NCBI GenBank assembly: GCA_043747745.1
Contig: JAYTOP010000096.1
Span: 1-64,000, forward strand
From: SZAS-103 sp043747745
GTDB taxonomy: Bacteria; Pseudomonadota; Gammaproteobacteria; Xanthomonadales; Xanthomonadaceae
Direction of reading: 5' to 3'
DNA: 64,000 nucleotides
A program made the position numbers and the translations under genes. Below, one piece after another: positions 17,082 through 25,612 of this stretch. Under the pieces are notes generated by a model. It did no database searches. It saw only the letters and a program-made list of their open reading frames with translations, and had not been told where the DNA came from. Numbering within the stretch: the first letter of the stretch is position 1; every line of letters starts with the position of its first letter.

Positions 17082-17954
17082 TTATGCCAGGCCAGCCTGC
17101 TTCATGACCTCGGTCGCGAAATCGTCGCCGACCGGCTTCTCGATGCCCTCGCCAACCGCAAGGCGGGTGAAGCCTAGTACCTGCGCGCCGGCTTTCTTGA
17201 GCACTGCGTCCACCGTGGAGTTGCTGTCGAGCACATAGGCCTGGCCAGTCAGGCAGATCTCCGACAACGCCTTGTTGACCTTGCCGCCGATCATCTTCTC
17301 GAGGATCTCGGCCGGCTTGCCGGTGTCCTTGACCTGCGCGAGCGCGATGTCCTTTTCCTTCTGCACGATCTCGGCCGGCACCTGGTCGGGCGAGATGTAC
17401 GGCGGATTCATCGCTGCGATGTGCATCGCGAGGCCGCGTGCGAGTTCGATATCGCCGCCCTTGAGTTCCACCAGCACGCCGATCCGGCCGCCGTGCACGT
17501 AGGCACCGACGGCGTTGGCACTGTCGATGCGCGCCATGCGGCGGACCTGCAGGTTCTCGCCGATCTTGGCGACCAGCGCCTGGCGCGCGTGTTCGACGTT
17601 GCCGTCGCCGATCGACTCGGCTTTCAGCGCTTCGACATCGGTCACGCCGGAGTTCAGCGCAGCCTTCGCGACCGCATCGGCGAACGCGATGAAGTTGGCG
17701 TCCTTGGCGACGAAATCGGTTTCGGAATTGACCTCGACGAGGACTGCCTTGCCGATGTCCTGCGCCAGCACGACGCGACCTTCGGCGGCGATACGGCCGG
17801 ACTTCTTGTCGGCCTTGGCCAAACCGGTCACGCGCAGGTGTTCCATCGCGGCTTCGATATCGCCGCCTTTCTCGGTCAGGGCTTTTTTGCATTCCATCAT
17901 GCCGGCGCCGGAGCGCTCGCGCAGTTCCTTCACCAGGCTTGCGGTGATTTCCAT
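17082..17954 (-). CDS. tsf: translation elongation factor Ts
   Basis: EF-Ts is the nucleotide exchange factor for EF-Tu. The 290-residue product has the N-terminal UBA-like domain with RSGAGMMECKKAL, the EF-Tu contact region SETDFVAKDANF (about residue 78), and the dimerisation domain. Length is close to E. coli (283). It lies 111 bases after rpsB and is followed by an intrinsic terminator. Confidence 0.97.
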   Translation of the reverse strand: MEITASLVKELRERSGAGMMECKKALTEKGGDIEAAMEHLRVTGLAKADKKSGRIAAEGRVVLAQDIGKAVLVEVNSETDFVAKDANFIAFADAVAKAALNSGVTDVEALKAESIGDGNVEHARQALVAKIGENLQVRRMARIDSANAVGAYVHGGRIGVLVELKGGDIELARGLAMHIAAMNPPYISPDQVPAEIVQKEKDIALAQVKDTGKPAEILEKMIGGKVNKALSEICLTGQAYVLDSNSTVDAVLKKAGAQVLGFTRLAVGEGIEKPVGDDFATEVMKQAGLA

Positions 17955-17977
17955 CGTATGAACCTCATGTTCGTAAA

Positions 17978-18042
17978 GGACGCGCGTAGGCGCGTCCGGA
18001 ATGGATTGTGGATACGGCGGAGCCGAATGGCACCGCCGTATC
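17978..18042 (-). promoter_or_regulatory. two strong hairpins in the rpsB-tsf gap
   Basis: GGACGCGC/GCGCGTCC (17978-17985 with 17990-17997) and GATACGGCGG/CCGCCGTATC (18011-18020 with 18033-18042) form stable stems between rpsB and tsf. The tsf-proximal one is followed on the minus strand by TTTACG, a weak U tract. A partial terminator or a processing/stability element is plausible, since rpsB and tsf are differentially expressed in other bacteria. Confidence 0.5.
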
Positions 18043-18065
18043 GTCTTGCCGTTGCAGCGCCAGAC

Positions 18066-18938
18066 TTACTCGGCGCGCGGCTTGTCGCCCGGACGACGCG
18101 GCGGCGCGGGGCGCTTGGCCGGCGGACGACGATCGCGGTCGTTGCCTGGGCGGCGATCAGGCGCTCCGGCACGCTTCTTCTTGTCGTCGTTCGGAACCGG
18201 GTTGCCCTCGGCATCGAGTTCGACGAACTCGTCCTCACTGCGGCCCACGATCGGTGCGGCGGCCTTGCCTTCGAGCACGGCGTCGGCGGCTGCGCGGGCA
18301 TACAACTGCACCGCACGGATCGCATCGTCGTTGCCCGGGATCGCGTAGTCCACCAGGTTGGGGTCGTAGTTGGTATCGACCACCGCGATCACCGGGATGC
18401 CGAGCTTCTTGGCTTCCTTGATCGCGATGTCTTCGTGGCCGATGTCGATCACGAACAAGGCGTCGGGCAGGCGGTCAAGGCTTTTGATGCCGCCCAGCGA
18501 GCTGTCGAGCTTCTCGCGCTCGCGGCGACGCTGCAGCACCTCATGTTTCACGAGCTTCTCGAACGTGCCATCGGTCTCGGCGGCCTCGAGTTCCTTCAGG
18601 CGCGACACCGACTGCTTGACGGTGCGGAAATTGGTCAGGGTGCCGCCGAGCCAGCGCTGGGTCATGTACGGCATGCCGCAACGGGTGGCCTCTTCCTTCA
18701 TCGCCTCGCGCGCCGAGCGCTTGGTGCCGATGAACAGCACGCTGCCGCGCTTCTGCGCGATCGCCGACAGGAAATTCATCGCGTCGGTGAACAGCGGGAC
18801 GGTCTTTTCGAGGTTGATGATGTGGATCTTGCCGCGCGCACCGAAGATGTACGGTGCCATCTTCGGGTTCCAGTAACGGGTCTGGTGGCCGAAATGCACG
18901 CCGGCTTCCAGCATCTGGCGCATGGTGACTTGGGGCAT
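18066..18938 (-). CDS. rpsB: 30S ribosomal protein S2
   Basis: S2 is a late-assembling 30S protein. The product starts MPQVTMRQMLEAGVHFGHQT, the family N-terminus, and reaches 290 residues against 241 in E. coli. The excess is a C-terminal tail of about 45 residues, first acidic (SEDEFVELDAEG) then very basic and Pro-rich (DKKKRAGAPDRRPGND onward). The frame is open far upstream of 18938 but without homology. It heads the rpsB-tsf transcript, divergent from map. Confidence 0.96.
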   Translation of the reverse strand: MPQVTMRQMLEAGVHFGHQTRYWNPKMAPYIFGARGKIHIINLEKTVPLFTDAMNFLSAIAQKRGSVLFIGTKRSAREAMKEEATRCGMPYMTQRWLGGTLTNFRTVKQSVSRLKELEAAETDGTFEKLVKHEVLQRRREREKLDSSLGGIKSLDRLPDALFVIDIGHEDIAIKEAKKLGIPVIAVVDTNYDPNLVDYAIPGNDDAIRAVQLYARAAADAVLEGKAAAPIVGRSEDEFVELDAEGNPVPNDDKKKRAGAPDRRPGNDRDRRPPAKRPAPPRRPGDKPRAE

Positions 18939-19175
18939 TGCGATAATCCTTGCGATAGGGAACCGACCGCGTAAAGCGCGGCTTGGTGGTTCCGGGGTTG
19001 GGCTTCCGCAGACCCCGCGACAACGACCTCCTTGCGGAGGACCCCGGTGCCGGTTGACAGTCTGCGTGTGGATTCGCCGGTGACGCCCGGCGTGGGCGGA
19101 TCGCGGGCAAGCCCGCATACCCAAGAATGATAACCGCTGGCCCAAGTGCGGGCAACTATCGGATAATGGTCGCCT
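18939..19175. promoter_or_regulatory. divergent rpsB/map control region, possible rpsB leader
   Basis: This 237-base gap must hold the promoters of rpsB (minus) and map (plus). In the rpsB leader direction it has two perfect stems: CCTCC-TTGC-GGAGG (19027-19040), which contains a Shine-Dalgarno-like GGAGG, and GCGGGC-AA-GCCCGC (19103-19116). S2 is known to autoregulate through the rpsB leader in gammaproteobacteria; whether these stems correspond is inference. No clear -35/-10 was identified. Confidence 0.4.
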
Positions 19176-19967
19176 ATGCCAGTCACCATCAAGACCCCAG
19201 ACGAAATCGCCAAGATGCGCGTGGCCGGGCTGCTTGCGGCCGAAGTGCTGCAGGTTGTCGCGCCGTATGTGAAGCCCGGTGTGAGCACGGCCGAGCTCGA
19301 CCGCATCTGCCACGATCACATCGTCAACGTGCAGCACGCGATCCCCGCGAACGTGGGCTACCGCGGATTTCCGGCGACCGTGTGCACCTCGGTCAATAAC
19401 GTGATCTGCCACGGTATCCCCAGCGACGCGAAGATCCTCAAGGACGGCGACATCGTCAATATCGATGTCACCGTCATCAAGGATGGCCTGCACGGCGATA
19501 CCAGCCGCATGTACCTCGTCGGCGAACCGCCGGTGCTGGCAAGACGACTGGTCGACGTGACCCGCGAGGCGATGTGGCGTGGCATCCGCATGGTCAGGCC
19601 GGGTGCGACGCTGGGCGATATCGGCCATGCGATCCAGAGCTACGTTGAAGCCGAGCGATTCAGCGTGGTGCGCGAATACTGCGGCCACGGCATCGGCCGC
19701 ATCTACCACGAAGATCCGCAGGTGCTGCATTACGGACGGCCGGGCGATGGCCTCAAGCTCCTGCGCGGGATGACCTTCACGATCGAGCCGATGGTCAATT
19801 CCGGCGCACGGCATACGCGCTTGATGCCGGACGGCTGGACGGTAGTGACCAAGGATCGCTCGCTGTCGGCGCAGTGGGAGCACACCTTGCTGGTCACCGA
19901 CGATGGCGTGGACGTGCTGACCCGAGTGCCCGGCGACGACAACGAGCCGGCAAACAACGGCCTGTGA
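19176..19967 (+). CDS. map: type I methionine aminopeptidase
   Basis: Map removes the initiator Met from nascent proteins. The 263-residue enzyme carries the metal ligands of the pita-bread fold: Asp in NIDVTVIKDG, Asp in HGDTSRMY, His in YCGHGIG, Glu in FTIEPMV and Glu in QWEHTLLV. It heads the map-glnD-dapD unit and its TGA overlaps the GTG of glnD. Confidence 0.97.
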   Translation: MPVTIKTPDEIAKMRVAGLLAAEVLQVVAPYVKPGVSTAELDRICHDHIVNVQHAIPANVGYRGFPATVCTSVNNVICHGIPSDAKILKDGDIVNIDVTVIKDGLHGDTSRMYLVGEPPVLARRLVDVTREAMWRGIRMVRPGATLGDIGHAIQSYVEAERFSVVREYCGHGIGRIYHEDPQVLHYGRPGDGLKLLRGMTFTIEPMVNSGARHTRLMPDGWTVVTKDRSLSAQWEHTLLVTDDGVDVLTRVPGDDNEPANNGL

Positions 19968-22636
19968 ACGCCGCGCCGCCCGGATCTTCGGAGCCGGGCA
20001 TGCCTGCGCTTGAAGACGCGACAGGAACCGAGGCGGCGTTGAACAATGCAGTGTCCGACGACGCGGGTTGGGCGCTTGCCTCGCGCACGCGGCTTGCCGA
20101 AAGCGACGCCGAACGCACCGCGCGTTTCGATGCCGGCGAATCCATCGGTCGATTGTTGCGCGCACGCACTGCAGCAGTCGATGCCGTGGTGCTGGATGCG
20201 TGGTCGCGTACGTCCAATGCGCTTGCCGGCGCCGGGCAGGATGGACTGCATCTGTTCGCGACCGGTGGCTATGCGCGCCAGGAACTGTTTCCGTATTCGG
20301 ATGTGGATTTGCTGGTGCTGGCTGTTGCTGCGACGACTGCTGCGCAGCAGGACGCGTTGTCGCGTTTCTTCGCGCTGCTGTGGGATGCGGGCCTGAAAAC
20401 CGGTCACGCGGTGCGCACGCCAGCCGAATGCACGGTCGCTGCTGCGGCCGACATCACCGTATTGACCGCGCTGATGGAAGCGCGCCTGTTGCATGGCGAC
20501 CCGGCATCGCTGCAGCACCTGCGCACAGCGATCGCGCCGCCGGCGGTGTGGCCCGCTGCTGATTACTTTGCGGGCAAGCGTGACGAGCAGCGTCGCCGCC
20601 ATGCGCGCTTCAACGACACCGCCTACAACCTCGAACCGAACATCAAGGACGGCCCCGGAGGGCTGCGCGATCTGCAAACGTTGTGCTGGATGGCGCAGCG
20701 CGTGCTCGGTGCGCCCGGACTTGCCGAACTCGTGCCGCTGGGCCAGCTAGGCGAAGACGAGAATGCGGCGCTCGAACGTGAAGGGCGCGCTCTTGCGCGA
20801 CTGCGCTATGCGCTGCATCTGGTCGCAGGCCGCCCCGAGGAACGATTGCTGTTCGATCATCAGAAAACCCTTGCGGCCCGACTTGGTTACGTGGACGAGC
20901 GCCGCGATAATCTTGCTGTCGAACAATTGATGCAGGGTTTCTTCCGCAGTGCCGCGCTAGTGCTGCGGATCAACGAGCGCCTGCTGCAACGCTTCGAGGA
21001 ACAGCTCGAAGGGCGCGTCGATCCGGTCCCGTTGCAGCAGGGTTTCGTCGCGCTGCACGGATACCTCGCGTTCGCAGATCCCGCGCCGCCCGATGCCGAA
21101 GCCTGCATGGCCCTGTTCGCCGCATGGGCCGCGCATCCGCAGTTGCGTGGACTGCATTCGAATTCCGCGCGCAAGCTCGCCGAAGCGTTGTCGCGGATTC
21201 CGTCCTACGACAAGGCCTCGCCGCAATTGCGCGCACAGTTCATCGCTTTGCTGCGCAGGCCCGATGCGGTCGCGACACTCACGCGCATGGCCCGGCTCGG
21301 CGTGCTCTCGCGTTACCTGCCAAGTTTCGGCAAGGTGTCCGGCCGCATGCAGTACGACCTGTTCCATGTGTTCACCGTCGATCAGCACACCTTGACCGTG
21401 CTGCGCCATATGGATGGTTTCGCGAGCGGTGCCGAAACCGATCGGTTTGCGCATGCGCAGTCCGTATGGCCGCGCTTGCGCAAACCCGAACTGCTGTTGC
21501 TGGCTGGACTGTTCCACGATATCGCCAAGGGTCGCGGCGGCGACCACGCCGAACTCGGTGCAGAAGATGCGCGCGATTTCTGCGTCGCGCATGGCCTGCC
21601 CGACGCCGATATCGATCTGGTCGCATGGCTGGTGCGCGAGCACCTCGTGATGTCGTTGACCGGGCAGAAGCAGGACATCGCCGATCCTGCGGTGATCAAC
21701 CGTTTCGCTGAACGCGTGGCCGATCGCGAGCGCCTCGATTACCTGTACTTGCTCACTTGCGCCGACATCGCCGGCACCAGCCCGAAGTTGTGGAATGCGT
21801 GGAAGGACCGGCTGTTCGCCGACCTCTACACGGCGACGCGTTTCGCGCTGCGTCGCGGCCTCGAGCATCCTGTGCACGCCGCCGAACGCATCGCCGAAAC
21901 CCGCGCCGACGCGCTTGCGCTGTTGCGCGGCGAGGGCTGCGCCGCCGCCGCGATCGAATCGACATGGAAGCGATTGCCGGAAGAGATCTTCCTGCGCTAT
22001 CGCGCGGCGCAGATCGCATGGCAGACCGCCGCGATCATCGCGCATGCGGATGCCGACGATGCGCTGGTTGCGGTGCGCGCATTGGGCGCCACCGGATTGC
22101 TCGAAGTGTTCGTGCACGCGCGCGATCGCGATGGCTTGTTCGCGGCGGCCGTCGCCACGCTCGACCGGCTCGGGCTGGGCACCCTGGAAGCGCGCGCGCT
22201 GGCGACGCACGATGGCCGCGTCATCGACAGTTTCCAAGTACTGCCGACGCAGATCGACCGCGCTCCGTCCGTCGATCAGGTTGTGGAATCGTTACGCGCC
22301 GCGATGCAGAATCCGGATACCGTGCGCCCGACCCGTCGCGCACTGCCGAGCAGATTGCGCCACTTCAATACCGCGCCGCGCGTCGAGTTTTCCGATGCCG
22401 GCGTGCTCACGCGCATGACCCTGGTCGCGGGCGACCGCCCCGGATTGCTGGCCGATGTCGCGCAGGTGCTTCGCGCGCAACGCCTGCGCATGCATGATGC
22501 ACGCATCGCGACATTCGGCGAGCGCGTCGAAGATTTCTTCCTCATCAGCGACGATCGCGACACAGCATTGGACGCGGCGCAGCAGGACACCCTGCGCGCC
22601 GCATTGATCGCAACAGTTGACATGGAGAACGCATGA
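19964..22636 (+). CDS. glnD: bifunctional [PII] uridylyltransferase/uridylyl-removing enzyme
   Basis: GlnD senses glutamine and adds or removes UMP on PII proteins. The 890-residue product has the nucleotidyltransferase motif GGYARQELFPYSDVDLLVL (about residues 98-116), the HD domain LFHDIAKGRGGDHAELG (about 520), and two C-terminal ACT domains, the second starting TLVAGDRPGLLADVAQVL. I chose GTG at 19964 because it overlaps the map stop as GTGA, as in four other gene pairs here; ATG at 20000 is the alternative. It ends in an ATGA overlap with dapD. Confidence 0.95.
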   Translation: MNAAPPGSSEPGMPALEDATGTEAALNNAVSDDAGWALASRTRLAESDAERTARFDAGESIGRLLRARTAAVDAVVLDAWSRTSNALAGAGQDGLHLFATGGYARQELFPYSDVDLLVLAVAATTAAQQDALSRFFALLWDAGLKTGHAVRTPAECTVAAAADITVLTALMEARLLHGDPASLQHLRTAIAPPAVWPAADYFAGKRDEQRRRHARFNDTAYNLEPNIKDGPGGLRDLQTLCWMAQRVLGAPGLAELVPLGQLGEDENAALEREGRALARLRYALHLVAGRPEERLLFDHQKTLAARLGYVDERRDNLAVEQLMQGFFRSAALVLRINERLLQRFEEQLEGRVDPVPLQQGFVALHGYLAFADPAPPDAEACMALFAAWAAHPQLRGLHSNSARKLAEALSRIPSYDKASPQLRAQFIALLRRPDAVATLTRMARLGVLSRYLPSFGKVSGRMQYDLFHVFTVDQHTLTVLRHMDGFASGAETDRFAHAQSVWPRLRKPELLLLAGLFHDIAKGRGGDHAELGAEDARDFCVAHGLPDADIDLVAWLVREHLVMSLTGQKQDIADPAVINRFAERVADRERLDYLYLLTCADIAGTSPKLWNAWKDRLFADLYTATRFALRRGLEHPVHAAERIAETRADALALLRGEGCAAAAIESTWKRLPEEIFLRYRAAQIAWQTAAIIAHADADDALVAVRALGATGLLEVFVHARDRDGLFAAAVATLDRLGLGTLEARALATHDGRVIDSFQVLPTQIDRAPSVDQVVESLRAAMQNPDTVRPTRRALPSRLRHFNTAPRVEFSDAGVLTRMTLVAGDRPGLLADVAQVLRAQRLRMHDARIATFGERVEDFFLISDDRDTALDAAQQDTLRAALIATVDMENA

Positions 22637-23463
22637 ACCACGATGCATTGCGTACGTTGATCGATGACGCCTGGGAGCGTCGCGATGCATTGACTGCGAC
22701 CGAAGTCTCGCAATCGCTGCGGCCCGCGATCGACCGCGTGATCGAACGGCTCGAAGCCGGTGCGCTGCGCGTCGCCGAACCATCGGCCAATGGATGGACA
22801 GTCAACCAATGGTTGAAGAAAGCCGTGCTGCTGTATTTCCGGGTGATCCCGAACGCGGTCCAGCAGGGTGCGCCGGCACCGTATTGGGACAAGATCCCGC
22901 AGCGCTTCGAGGGCTTCGATGCCAATGCGTTCCGTGCGCTCGGCGTACGCGTGGTGCCGGGCGCGATCGTGCGTCGCGGCGCGCACCTCGGTCGCGATGT
23001 CGTATTGCTGCCGAGCTTCGTGAACATCGGCGCGCACGTCGGCGCCGGCACGATGGTGGATACGTGGGCGACGGTCGGCTCGTGTGCGCAGATCGGCGCG
23101 CGTTGCCATTTGTCCGGCGGCGCCGGCATCGGCGGCGTGCTCGAACCTTTGCAGGCCGCGCCGACGATCATCGAGGACGACTGCTTCATCGGCGCGCGTT
23201 CGGAAGTCGTCGAAGGCGTGATCGTCGAACGCGGCAGCGTGATCGGCATGGGCGTCTTCCTCGGCCAGTCCACACGCATCTACGACCGCGCGACGAAGAT
23301 GATTTCGTATGGGCGCGTTCCGGCCGGAAGCGTCGTAGTGTCGGGCTCGCTGCCAGCGGCCGACGGATCGCATTCGCTGTATTGCGCGGTGATAGTCAAG
23401 CAGGTCGATGAGCGCACGCGGTCGAAGACTTCGGTCAATGAGTTGCTGCGGGCGGGGGAATGA
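22633..23463 (+). CDS. dapD: 2,3,4,5-tetrahydropyridine-2,6-dicarboxylate N-succinyltransferase
   Basis: DapD succinylates tetrahydrodipicolinate in the lysine/mDAP pathway. The 276-residue protein has an N-terminal helical domain (NGWTVNQWLKKAVLLYFR) and a left-handed beta helix of hexapeptide repeats, with GTMVDTWATVGSCAQIG and FIGARSEVVEGV. Length equals the E. coli enzyme (274). dapE, the next enzyme but one, lies three genes downstream in the same unit. Confidence 0.97.
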   Translation: MNHDALRTLIDDAWERRDALTATEVSQSLRPAIDRVIERLEAGALRVAEPSANGWTVNQWLKKAVLLYFRVIPNAVQQGAPAPYWDKIPQRFEGFDANAFRALGVRVVPGAIVRRGAHLGRDVVLLPSFVNIGAHVGAGTMVDTWATVGSCAQIGARCHLSGGAGIGGVLEPLQAAPTIIEDDCFIGARSEVVEGVIVERGSVIGMGVFLGQSTRIYDRATKMISYGRVPAGSVVVSGSLPAADGSHSLYCAVIVKQVDERTRSKTSVNELLRAGE

Positions 23464-23467
23464 CGCC

Positions 23468-24025
23468 ATGGCAAGCACGTCCGCGAACGGCGTCCATATG
23501 ACAAGGATTTCGGATCGGCCAGGTCTACTCCCTCGGTCGATGGCGCCTGCTTTCGTTTGCTGCGTTTTTTTACCGGTCGGTTATGCCGCGTGGAGTTACG
23601 GAGGAGAAGCTCGTCTGTTCGTTTTGGCCGGCCTAATCTTCATTGGCGTGCCTTTGTTGCTCGATCTTCCCTTCATCCTGTTGTTCGAACTGGCATTTTT
23701 CGTTTTCAGGAGGAAGAGACAATGGACCTTGATGGATGAAGTCGTCGATGGCGGTGCGTTCCTGCTCGTTCGGCGAGCCGGTATCGAGGAGCGCCTGCAA
23801 CTGTCGGACATCGAGAACGTGAGAACGTTCCGGTATGCGAAGCGGACCTATGCGGCCCTGCGACTCGCCGGTTCCTGCAGCTTCGGCAATGAAATCGTGT
23901 TCTTTCCACGGCGCGCATCGGGCTGGAATCCATTTGCGAGGAATTCGATCATCGAGGAACTATTGTTGCGCGTTACGCGCGCGCGGTCGGCCAACGGGAC
24001 CACTTCAGGCGTATCGATTCCATGA
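23468..24025 (+). CDS. hypothetical membrane protein
   Basis: Not recognised. The 185-residue product has two hydrophobic segments (about residues 25-45 and 50-80), then FRRKRQW and a cytoplasmic C-terminal part of about 100 residues with beta-rich character (GGAFLLVRRAGIEERLQL). A membrane-anchored PH-like fold is conceivable. The ATG at 23468 follows the dapD stop by 4 bases, with GGGGGAA upstream. It ends in an ATGA overlap with the next gene. Base composition is somewhat lower in GC than its neighbours, so it may be a later addition to the operon. Confidence 0.75.
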   Translation: MASTSANGVHMTRISDRPGLLPRSMAPAFVCCVFLPVGYAAWSYGGEARLFVLAGLIFIGVPLLLDLPFILLFELAFFVFRRKRQWTLMDEVVDGGAFLLVRRAGIEERLQLSDIENVRTFRYAKRTYAALRLAGSCSFGNEIVFFPRRASGWNPFARNSIIEELLLRVTRARSANGTTSGVSIP

Positions 24026-24396
24026 CCACGCTTTACGGGCTCGCCAATTGCGACACATGCAAGAAAGCGCGCAACTGGCTGACGCGCTTCGACGTTGCGC
24101 ACGCGTTCGTGGACTACCGCGACCAGCGCGTGCCCGCCGACACCTTGAAGGACTGGGCGAAACAACTCGGCGACTGGGACAAGCTTGTGAATCGCGCATC
24201 GACGACATGGCGTACGTTGCCGGTCGCGCGCAAGACGCCGCAGAGCGACCCGGAATGGACGCTGCTGATCAAGGAATATCCGCAACTCGTCAAGCGTCCG
24301 GTGGTAGTGACAGATGATGGCGTCGTGTCGGTTGGTTTCACCGACAATCTGTTCAAGCAACGCTTCGCCCGTCGACAGGCTCAGGACCGCAAATGA
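24022..24396 (+). CDS. ArsC/Spx-family protein (YffB-like)
   Basis: The 124-residue product has the ArsC-family N-terminus TLYGLANCDTCKKARNWL, with a CDTC redox-type motif, and RPVVVTDDG before the C-terminal helix. In Xanthomonadales an arsC/spx-like gene is a fixed member of the dapD-dapE cluster. True arsenate reductase activity is doubtful. Overlaps by ATGA at both ends place it firmly in the operon. Confidence 0.9.
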   Translation: MTTLYGLANCDTCKKARNWLTRFDVAHAFVDYRDQRVPADTLKDWAKQLGDWDKLVNRASTTWRTLPVARKTPQSDPEWTLLIKEYPQLVKRPVVVTDDGVVSVGFTDNLFKQRFARRQAQDRK

Positions 24397-25553
24397 GCGA
24401 CGTACTCGCCCTCACGACTGAATTGATCCGCCGCACATCGGTGACGCCCGACGACGCGGGATGCCAGACGATGCTCGCCGAACGCCTCGCACGCGCTGGC
24501 TTCCACTGTGAGCAGATCGATTTCGGCGACGTGAAGAATCTCTGGGCCACGCACGGCACTGGTGCGCCGGTGCTGTGCTTCCTTGGCCACACGGACGTCG
24601 TGCCGCCGGGGCCGCGCGAGGCATGGGCCAGCGATCCGTTCGTTCCCGAAATCCGCGATGGCTTCCTGTACGGGCGCGGCGCGGCGGACATGAAGAGCGG
24701 CGTTGCCGCAATGGTTTGCGCGCTCGAATCCTTCGTCGCTGCGCACTCGCAACATCCGGGTACCGTCGCGTTGTTGCTGACCTCGGACGAGGAGGGCGAC
24801 GCGATCGACGGCGTGCGCCGCGTTGCCGAACATTTCCGCACGACCGGGCAGCGCATTGATTTCTGCGTCACCGGCGAGCCGTCGTCGATGCAGCAGCTCG
24901 GCGACCTGGTTCGCGTGGGCCGGCGCGGCACGCTGTCGGCGACATTGACCGTGCGCGGCGTGCAGGGGCATGTCGCGTATCCGGAACGTGCGCGCAATCC
25001 GATCCATCAGGCGATGCCTGCGCTCGCCGAACTCACTGCGCGGCGCTGGGACGAAGGCTATGCGCTCGACGCCGCGCATCCCGGCTCAGCAGGCGACTTC
25101 CCGCCGAGCAGCCTGCAGGTCTCCAACATCCATTCGGGCACCGGCGCGAACAACGTGATCCCGGGTGCGTGCGAGGTCGTGTTCAACTTCCGCTACAACC
25201 CGGGCTGGCGAGCGGATGCGCTTGAACACGAAGTGCATGCGCTGCTCGATCGGCACGGGCTCGACTACGACATCCGCTGGCATCGCGGCGGCGAACCGTT
25301 CCTGACCCACGATGGGCGGCTGCGCGAAGTCGTGCGCGACGTGCTGCGCGAACATTGCGGTACGGTTCCGGAAGAGAGCACGGGCGGCGGCACCTCCGAC
25401 GCGCGCTTCATCGCGCCGCTCGGCGCGGAGGTGATCGAGTTCGGCCCGGTCAATGCGAGCATCCACAAGGTCAACGAACGCGTCGCGCTGGACGAACTCG
25501 AACGCCTGCCGGCGATCTTCCAGGCGATTGCGGAGCGCTTGCTGGGCAGTTGA
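24393..25553 (+). CDS. dapE: succinyl-diaminopimelate desuccinylase
   Basis: DapE releases succinate to give LL-DAP in lysine and peptidoglycan synthesis. The 386-residue M20 metallohydrolase shows GHTDVVPPGPREAW, GRGAADMKSG, LLTSDEEGDAIDG with the catalytic Glu, and the dimerisation domain from about residue 180. Length matches the family (375). It is the last gene of the map operon; a convergent lipoprotein gene follows. Confidence 0.97.
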   Translation: MSDVLALTTELIRRTSVTPDDAGCQTMLAERLARAGFHCEQIDFGDVKNLWATHGTGAPVLCFLGHTDVVPPGPREAWASDPFVPEIRDGFLYGRGAADMKSGVAAMVCALESFVAAHSQHPGTVALLLTSDEEGDAIDGVRRVAEHFRTTGQRIDFCVTGEPSSMQQLGDLVRVGRRGTLSATLTVRGVQGHVAYPERARNPIHQAMPALAELTARRWDEGYALDAAHPGSAGDFPPSSLQVSNIHSGTGANNVIPGACEVVFNFRYNPGWRADALEHEVHALLDRHGLDYDIRWHRGGEPFLTHDGRLREVVRDVLREHCGTVPEESTGGGTSDARFIAPLGAEVIEFGPVNASIHKVNERVALDELERLPAIFQAIAERLLGS

Positions 25554-25565
25554 AAGGGCCTTGAA

Positions 25566-25589
25566 CCCCTCCCCTTGAACGGGAAGGGG
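25566..25589. terminator. hairpin between convergent dapE and BNR lipoprotein genes
   Basis: CCCCTCCCC-TTGAAC-GGGAAGGGG (one mismatch) lies 12 bases after the dapE stop and before the converging gene's stop. It has no U tract on either strand. It resembles a short form of the CCCTCTCCC/GGGAGAGGG element seen inside mfd. Confidence 0.5.
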
Positions 25590-25612
25590 CGGTGTCGCGC
25601 ACCATGCTATCG

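Noticed and set aside
18939..20165. N-terminal extension of rpsB to a 699-codon frame
   Set aside because: It runs antisense through map and has no homology; S2 starts at MPQVTMRQ.
23408..23467. Upstream ATG for the hypothetical gene after dapD
   Set aside because: It would overlap dapD by 56 bases; the ATG at 23468 follows the stop closely and has a G-rich ribosome site.
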